Assembly: GCA_018221025.1 (NCBI GenBank)
Contig: JAAOXX010000052.1
Span: 1 to 9,839 of the forward strand
Source: Candidatus Altarchaeota archaeon
GTDB lineage: Archaea; SpSt-1190
DNA length: 9,839 nt
Reading direction: 5' to 3'
Numbering within the stretch: the stretch's first letter is position 1; the number at the start of each line of letters is the position of its first letter. This document shows, piece after piece, positions 5,714 to 9,839 of this stretch. The position numbers and the translations under genes are program-made. Under the pieces are notes generated by a model. That model made no database searches. It worked only from the letters and a program-made list of their open reading frames with translations, and was not told the DNA's origin.

Positions 5714-5955
5714 GGCACCTAAAATTTAATTGGCTCTGTAGTGAACCCACGGACAAAGAGATATTCAAACACCTTCAGGACTTTCTGGGAGTTCAAGGAG
5801 TAATTGCATCCGGACTCCGTGTGTCCCAAGGACTCGTGTCATGTGAAAACTCATGGCTCCAGAAAGTTCGTGGAGCTATGGCTCTCAAGTGGCAGTTTAA
5901 TGCAAGAGTTAGTGGGACTAAGAAGTCCCTAAACTCTCTCGACATTGAGGCGTAA
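5710..5955 (+). CDS. rnp2: RNase P protein component 2 (Pop5), compact form
   Basis: Pop5 binds the catalytic core of RNase P RNA as a heterotetramer with Rpp30, whose gene ends in a 4-base ATGA overlap with this start. The 81-aa product is much smaller than the usual 110-140. It keeps the family order: an N-terminal strand (RHLKFNWL), a helix (DKEIFKHLQDFLG, 15-27), the QGLVSCENSWLQKVRGAMAL block (40-59) corresponding to 'kGIVRCnreyVeeVkaAL', and the terminal RVSGTKKSL (66-74) corresponding to 'gVSGTirgL'. The basic N-terminal extension and C-terminal helices of larger homologues are missing. A GGGGGG run at 5696-5701, about 8 bases upstream, may serve as ribosome-binding site. The last 27 bases overlap the helicase gene on the other strand. 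Confidence 0.85.
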   Translation: MRHLKFNWLCSEPTDKEIFKHLQDFLGVQGVIASGLRVSQGLVSCENSWLQKVRGAMALKWQFNARVSGTKKSLNSLDIEA

Positions 5956-6960
5956 TTCTTTTATGATTTTTCGGAAGGTTTCGTGGTCTTCTCGCCTTAT
6001 CATATTAATAATCTTCCCAGTTTTTCCAGCCCTTCCAGTTCTACCAGACCTATGGATGTATGTTGAGCTATCTCTTGGAAGGTCAAAGTTTACAATCAAT
6101 TCAACATCTGGAATATCAATTCCCCTTGCTGCTACATCAGTTGCAATCAGGTACCTTTCTCCCTCTCTAAACTTCCTCATATTTCGTTCTCTTGCACCTT
6201 GTGTCATGTTTCCATGAAGTGCTGGAACCCGCAGTATGTCTGCGAGCCGCTGAGTCATGCGCTTAGTACTACAGAAGATTAATGATTTCCTACCATTCAA
6301 AACTCCTCTCAATGAACTAATTTTTCGCTCAGTTTCGAAGTACAGGTGTTCAATCTCCGTTGGCATTTCCTCACCAACTTCAATCACCTTGAAGTTTCGC
6401 CCCTCAATCAACCCAGTTATGTTTCCACTTAATGTAGCGGAGAATAACCAAACTGTCTTTGGGGGACAAGCGTGCATTATCTTCTTTACATCGGGTAAGA
6501 ACCCCATGTCGAGCATCCTGTCCGCTTCATCCAGAACAAAAACTTCTGGGTTGGATTTCAGTGTTCCTCTTTGAATGTGGTCGAGTATTCTTCCAGGAGT
6601 ACCAACAACAATGTCAGCACGCTTCAATTCTTGGAATTGCCTGTCATACTTGACTCCACCGTAGATTAGTGCAACGTGTGCAGGGCTTATTTTTTTCATA
6701 ACCCTATTCACCTGCATTGCTAACTCCCTCGTTGGGACTAGTACAATTGCCTGAATCCTACCTTTCTTTTCAATAACTTGAGCTAATGGAATTCCAAATG
6801 CAAGCGTTTTACCGCTTCCTGTTTTTGCCCTTACAGCTAGTTCTACACCTCTAATTGCTTGAGGAATTACTTTCCTTTGAACCTCAAAAGGTTCGTCAAA
6901 TCCTAGGGACTCCATTTTTTTGGCCAGCCCCATATCTATGCCTAAATCTCTAAATTTCAT
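5929..6960 (-). CDS. DEAD-box ATP-dependent RNA helicase
   Basis: This is a minimal DEAD-box helicase of 343 aa: two RecA-like domains with almost no tails. It uses ATP to unwind or remodel RNA, for example in ribosome assembly, RNA decay or cold adaptation. All core motifs are intact: the Q motif (GFDEPFEVQ, Q28), motif I AKTGSGKT (45-52), Ia PTRELA (76-81), Ib TPGR (121-124), II DEAD (144-147), III SAT (174-176), V ATDVAARGID (273-282) and VI HRSGRTGR (303-310). ATG 6960 is supported by AGGTGA at 6970-6965, a good Shine-Dalgarno sequence with 4-5 bases of spacing. The preceding 108-base gap has its own TATA box and hairpins, so it is probably transcribed from its own promoter with a structured leader. 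It converges on Pop5 with a 27-base overlap. Confidence 0.96.
   Translation of the reverse strand: MKFRDLGIDMGLAKKMESLGFDEPFEVQRKVIPQAIRGVELAVRAKTGSGKTLAFGIPLAQVIEKKGRIQAIVLVPTRELAMQVNRVMKKISPAHVALIYGGVKYDRQFQELKRADIVVGTPGRILDHIQRGTLKSNPEVFVLDEADRMLDMGFLPDVKKIMHACPPKTVWLFSATLSGNITGLIEGRNFKVIEVGEEMPTEIEHLYFETERKISSLRGVLNGRKSLIFCSTKRMTQRLADILRVPALHGNMTQGARERNMRKFREGERYLIATDVAARGIDIPDVELIVNFDLPRDSSTYIHRSGRTGRAGKTGKIINMIRREDHETFRKIIKELRLNVERV
5956..5971 (+). terminator. T-rich tract after Pop5, possible terminator
   Basis: Directly after the Pop5 stop the plus strand reads TTCTTTTATGATTTTT, which could end the RNase P operon by U-tract termination. It lies inside the opposing helicase gene, so its composition may simply reflect coding. 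Confidence 0.3.
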
Positions 6961-6964
6961 TTTT

Positions 6965-6970
6965 TCACCT
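6965..6970 (-). promoter_or_regulatory. Shine-Dalgarno sequence of the helicase gene
   Basis: The minus strand reads AGGTGA followed by AAAA and then ATG. This complements the conserved archaeal 16S tail (anti-SD CACCUCC) and fixes the start at 6960. It contrasts with the leaderless-looking genes elsewhere in the window. Confidence 0.7.
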
Positions 6971-6994
6971 ATATTGTTCTGAGAGAAAATCCGT

Positions 6995-7048
6995 TCCCGA
7001 CTTTATCGGGACACCCCTTTCGGGTGTTTTCCCTCAACACTTTGGTGT
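6995..7048 (-). other. Row of small hairpins in the helicase 5' leader
   Basis: Read on the minus strand, three inverted repeats follow one another. They are ACAC-CAAA-GTGT (7048-7037), ACACCC-GAAAG-GGGTGT (7027-7011) and TCCCGA-TAAAG-TCGGGA (7011-6995). All three place an AAAG at the loop. The last two abut and share base 7011. The segment is visibly more GC-rich than its AT-rich flanks. With the TATA box at 7066-7059, transcription should start near 7037, so the two larger hairpins would lie in a leader of roughly 75 bases before the helicase start. A regulatory role is inference. Confidence 0.6.
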
Positions 7049-7058
7049 GTAATTTTTG

Positions 7059-7066
7059 TTTTATAA
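7059..7066 (-). promoter_or_regulatory. TATA box of the helicase gene
   Basis: The minus strand reads CTTATAAAAC; TTATAAAA is a near-consensus archaeal box A and begins two bases after the aRF1 stop. The expected start of transcription is about 25 bases downstream, near 7037. Confidence 0.65.
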
Positions 7067-7068
7067 GA

Positions 7069-8127
7069 CTACGCATATCGCAGAATTGCACCAATTCCAC
7101 CAATTGCAAGAAATTCCTTGCCTTCATTAGTTTCTATACTTATAAATTCTGCATCAATCCCCGAATCCTCGGCAAGACCACTAAATTTTTCAATTACATC
7201 GTCTTTCAGTCCTTCACTAATTAGAACCGTCTCGACTGCCCCGCGTTTAAATGCATCTTCAACGCCAAATACTCCGTATTCAACTGGTTCCCCCTTTGCA
7301 ATTTTTGTAAAAAACTTTCCTAAAATCCGTTTCTCGATGACCATTTCAGTTTGTGCCAAAATGTCTTCACTCTTTGTGACTAGTTCGCGGAGTCCATACT
7401 CCTCTCCATATCCTATATCTTTTATCGCAATTATTTTTTTGCGGGCCTTGTTGCTCAACATTTTTTCAAATTCTTCCTTTGTTGGACCTGGACCGCCGAG
7501 TAAAATTCCCTTGGTTTCAAGGATTGACATATCAATTGCTTCTGAAACTTGTTTGTAAAAGTCTTTTGCCATGGCCTCAATTACCCTCTCAAATCTTTGA
7601 GCACTTTGACCTCCCGCTCGGAATTTTCCGGGAATAATACTCTTAAAAGATTTCAAAACATCAATTCGTTTTCCCTTCAGTATTCCGATTGTTGCTCCAC
7701 GCCTTTCGATTACAACCAATCCGTATACATCTTTTGGAGCTAACATATCATTGAATGCGTCCAGATAAAATGTCTGGTCACACTTGTAAACTCTTGCTTG
7801 AAGTGGCTCTGGGGGAATTATACTTTCCATTACCCAGTCATCTCTTTCATTCCCTACATTACCTGCAAAAATAGCAATTCCATGTTCCGGAGTTTGCTTG
7901 AATAATGTCAAGTGTTGATGAATTTTTTCAAGAGCAGTCATTACGTTTAGGCGAGTCTTTTTACTCTTAATATTGACTGCCGTTCCTTTTTCTTGAGTAA
8001 CTTGATTTACAATTCGATTCAAATCGCATCCTGCTGGAACTATTACTGATACAAGTTCAGTATGCCTTCCCCTGTATTTTTTCAACTGTTGAAGCTTTTT
8101 TTTGAAATCGATTAGTTCTTTACCCAC
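7069..8127 (-). CDS. prf1: Peptide chain release factor aRF1
   Basis: aRF1 recognises all three stop codons in the ribosomal A site and triggers peptide release. Domain 1 carries GTAVNIKS (48-55), equivalent to TASNIKS with Val51 in place of Ser, and YKCDQTF (114-120), the YxCxxxF stop-reading motif. Domain 2 has the catalytic loop AGGQSAQRFER (171-181) with GGQ at 172-174. Domain 3 ends with the family-typical FLAIGGIGAILRYA. At 352 aa it is about 60 residues shorter than the usual 410-420. The loss lies in domain 3, where LISEGLKDDVIEKF joins directly and the cysteine-containing minidomain is absent. GTG 8127 is supported by GGAGGT at 8138-8133, five bases upstream. It is divergent from valS, so two translation genes share one short promoter gap. 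Confidence 0.96.
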   Translation of the reverse strand: MGKELIDFKKKLQQLKKYRGRHTELVSVIVPAGCDLNRIVNQVTQEKGTAVNIKSKKTRLNVMTALEKIHQHLTLFKQTPEHGIAIFAGNVGNERDDWVMESIIPPEPLQARVYKCDQTFYLDAFNDMLAPKDVYGLVVIERRGATIGILKGKRIDVLKSFKSIIPGKFRAGGQSAQRFERVIEAMAKDFYKQVSEAIDMSILETKGILLGGPGPTKEEFEKMLSNKARKKIIAIKDIGYGEEYGLRELVTKSEDILAQTEMVIEKRILGKFFTKIAKGEPVEYGVFGVEDAFKRGAVETVLISEGLKDDVIEKFSGLAEDSGIDAEFISIETNEGKEFLAIGGIGAILRYA

Positions 8128-8175
8128 ACAATACCTCCGCTCATCTTTTTAAATTAGTTTTTCCACCTACTTATT
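8128..8175. promoter_or_regulatory. Divergent promoter aRF1 / valyl-tRNA synthetase, with aRF1 Shine-Dalgarno
   Basis: The gap is 48 bases. A near-palindromic TTTTTAAATT (8146-8155) is centred about 26 bases before ValRS ATG 8176, as for leaderless genes. On the minus strand the same box is about 23 bases before the aRF1 GTG, which would leave no room for a leader. However, a full Shine-Dalgarno GGAGGT (8138-8133) precedes that GTG by five bases. A second minus-strand box, CATAATAAG (8178-8170), would give a leader of about 20 bases that includes it. Confidence 0.5.
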
Positions 8176-9839
8176 ATGCCTGAGCCGCAGTTAAGTGAGA
8201 AACGGTGGAAATTTGTATTAGAAAAAGAACTTTTTAGTAAGTGGCAAAGTGAAAAACTCTTTGATAAACCACAAAAAACCGAAGGCCATGTATTTGTAAT
8301 TGATACTCCGCCTCCATATCCGAGTGGTAGATGGCATGTCGGTGGTGCCCTCCATTACTGCCAAATCGATATGATTGCAAGATATCTGAGGATGTCTCGA
8401 AAAAATGTATGGTTCCCAATTGGAATTGATAGAAATGGTCTCCCTATTGAGAGTCGTGTTGAAAAAGACTTCGGAGTTAAGGCTCACGAAATTCCCAGAA
8501 ACAAATTTTTGAACTTATGTCATCAGACACTCGACAAGTATGAAAAAAATATTTCAAATGTAATGAATCTTACTGGATTAAGTGTCGACTGGTCGAGTGT
8601 CTATAGGACAGATTCTCCAGAATATAGAACTTTGACCCAATCTACTTTCATTGACCTTTGGAATAAGGGGTTAATTTACGAAGACACAAAACCGAATAAT
8701 TGGTGCCCTGGTTGTAAGACAACTCTTGCCGACGCCGAAGTTGAATACCGCGAGGGAAAATCAAAACTCGTTTTCATTAAATTCCCATTAAAAAATGGGG
8801 AATACATTAAAATTGCAACTACTCGACCAGAACTTCTTGGTGCGTGTCAAGCAGTGGTTGTTCACCCAACAGACAGTAAATTTTCTAAGTATGCGGGAGA
8901 AACTGCGGCCATTCCCTTATACGACAGAAGTGTTAAAATTATTCCGCGGCCAGAAGCCGACCCTGAATTTGGGACGGGTGCATTAATGACTTGTTCGTAC
9001 GGCGACCAAGAAGACATTAGATTATTTAGAGAACTCAAGCTTCCTGAAACCATTGTCATTAATGAAGATGGAAAAATGAATGCAGCAGCTGGTAAATATG
9101 AGGGAATGACTACTAAAGATGCTAAGGAAGCCATAATCGAGGATTTAGAAGCTGGTGGATTTATTGAAAAAATCATAAAAATAAAAAACAAGGTTCCAAT
9201 TTGCTGGAGAAGCAAAGATGATATTGAATTAATTGCGCTTCCTGAATTTTACCTTAAACAGATGGAATTCGTAGAGGATATCAAAAAACTGTCGGATGAA
9301 ATAAAATTCCATCCCCCAAAAATGAAGCAACTTCTCTTGGATTGGCTTGGGGCGATTTCCCAAGATTGGCCAATTAGCCGAAGAAGATTTTACGGGACTC
9401 CGGTTCCAATCTTCCACTGTAAAGAACATGGCTCGTGGGTTCCTGAAAAAGGCAGGTATTATGAGAGTTGGAATCTTGAATTGCCTTGCCCCAAGTGTGG
9501 TGCAAAAAGCAAAGGGGATTCCCGTGTTCTCGATACGTGGATGGATTCGAGTGTTTCACCCCTTTGGATTTCCAATTATATGAAGGGTGGCGATTTTTTC
9601 AAAAATAGTTTTCCGACATTCCTGAGGCCCCAAGGAAAAGACATAGTTCGAACATGGCTTTACTATACCTTATTGCGAGTCTACCAGCTTACTGGTAAAA
9701 AAGCATTCACACGTATCTGGATAAGTGGCCACTTTGTTGATGAACAAGGGAAAAAAATGAGCAAGTCAATTGGAAACGTAGTGTATCCGGAACCTCTCGT
9801 TGAAAGGTATGGTGCTGACGCACTCCGTTTTAATGGGGC
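8176..9839 (+). CDS. valS: Valyl-tRNA synthetase, archaeal type (3' end beyond window)
   Basis: This class Ia enzyme charges tRNA-Val with valine. The first 554 codons are present without a stop, and the C-terminal anticodon-binding domain lies outside the window. The start MPEPQLSEKRWKF leads to the catalytic segment PPPYPSGRWHVGGALHY, where HVGG (54-57) replaces HIGH; from memory, archaeal ValRS often lacks the last His here. FPIGIDRNGLPIE follows. A zinc-ligand pair CPGC (177-180) precedes the editing domain with ATTRPE (214-219). A second cysteine/histidine cluster (C415, H418, C438, C441) comes before LDTWMDSS, and KMSKS is at 527-531. The lack of frame breaks suggests a functional gene. 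ATG 8176 is supported by the TATA-like box 26 bases upstream. Confidence 0.95.
   Translation, partial: MPEPQLSEKRWKFVLEKELFSKWQSEKLFDKPQKTEGHVFVIDTPPPYPSGRWHVGGALHYCQIDMIARYLRMSRKNVWFPIGIDRNGLPIESRVEKDFGVKAHEIPRNKFLNLCHQTLDKYEKNISNVMNLTGLSVDWSSVYRTDSPEYRTLTQSTFIDLWNKGLIYEDTKPNNWCPGCKTTLADAEVEYREGKSKLVFIKFPLKNGEYIKIATTRPELLGACQAVVVHPTDSKFSKYAGETAAIPLYDRSVKIIPRPEADPEFGTGALMTCSYGDQEDIRLFRELKLPETIVINEDGKMNAAAGKYEGMTTKDAKEAIIEDLEAGGFIEKIIKIKNKVPICWRSKDDIELIALPEFYLKQMEFVEDIKKLSDEIKFHPPKMKQLLLDWLGAISQDWPISRRRFYGTPVPIFHCKEHGSWVPEKGRYYESWNLELPCPKCGAKSKGDSRVLDTWMDSSVSPLWISNYMKGGDFFKNSFPTFLRPQGKDIVRTWLYYTLLRVYQLTGKKAFTRIWISGHFVDEQGKKMSKSIGNVVYPEPLVERYGADALRFNG

Noticed and set aside
7011..7030. Hairpin followed by TTTT on the plus strand, looking like an intrinsic terminator
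   Set aside because: No plus-strand gene ends nearby (Pop5 ends at 5955, more than 1 kb away). The hairpin makes more sense as part of the minus-strand helicase leader.
7118..7558. Plus-strand open frame of 146 codons opposite aRF1
   Set aside because: Its Ser/Ile/Pro-rich translation is the mirror of aRF1 coding. Similar mirror frames opposite the helicase (5945-6217, 6257-6574) were dropped for the same reason.
8335..8346. HVGG instead of HIGH in valyl-tRNA synthetase, suggesting an inactive enzyme
   Set aside because: Archaeal-type ValRS commonly lacks the last His of this motif as far as I recall, and KMSKS, the editing motif and the zinc ligands are intact.

Overview
This window comes from an archaeal chromosome of low to moderate GC content. 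Archaeal or archaeal/eukaryotic-type families are Topo VI subunit A, ribosomal protein L15e, RNase P proteins Rpp30 and Pop5, the SPOUT methylase Trm56, release factor aRF1, archaeal-type valyl-tRNA synthetase and a predicted exosome-linked RNA-binding protein. Several proteins are clearly shorter than family norms: aRF1 352 aa, Pop5 81 aa, Rpp30 188 aa and the acyl-CoA synthetase beta subunit 191 aa. That compactness suggests a reduced (DPANN-like) lineage, but this is inference and no 16S gene is present. Coding density is very high, and no gene-free stretch exceeds about 110 bases.

Layout. Positions 1-131 (minus) hold the 5' end of a probable membrane protein, divergent from an unrecognised gene at 161-655 (plus). 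That gene converges, with a 4-base stop-codon overlap, on the Topo VI A subunit (652-1746, minus). A 43-base divergent gap leads to a two-gene unit (1790-2961, plus): an acyl-CoA synthetase (ADP-forming) beta-type subunit and a HAD phosphatase overlapping by GTGA.

Positions 2996-5955 (plus) are a six-gene RNA-processing and translation cluster: L15e, a PF01877-type RNA-binding protein, a PHP-domain protein, Trm56, RNase P Rpp30 and RNase P Pop5. It resembles the archaeal exosome/RNase P superoperon. It brings together two protein subunits of the enzyme that cuts tRNA 5' leaders and an enzyme that methylates tRNA C56.

Pop5 converges on a DEAD-box RNA helicase (5929-6960, minus) with a 27-base overlap. 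Behind the helicase lies aRF1 (7069-8127, minus). The 108-base gap between them holds a strong TATA box and a row of small hairpins, so the helicase probably has a structured 5' leader. A 48-base divergent promoter separates aRF1 from valyl-tRNA synthetase (8176 to the window end, plus, truncated by the window).

Signals. Many first-in-operon genes have a TATA-like box centred 22-26 bases before the start codon and no Shine-Dalgarno sequence, which points to leaderless transcripts. The helicase and aRF1 instead carry clear Shine-Dalgarno sequences. No tRNA, rRNA, CRISPR array or insertion sequence was seen.
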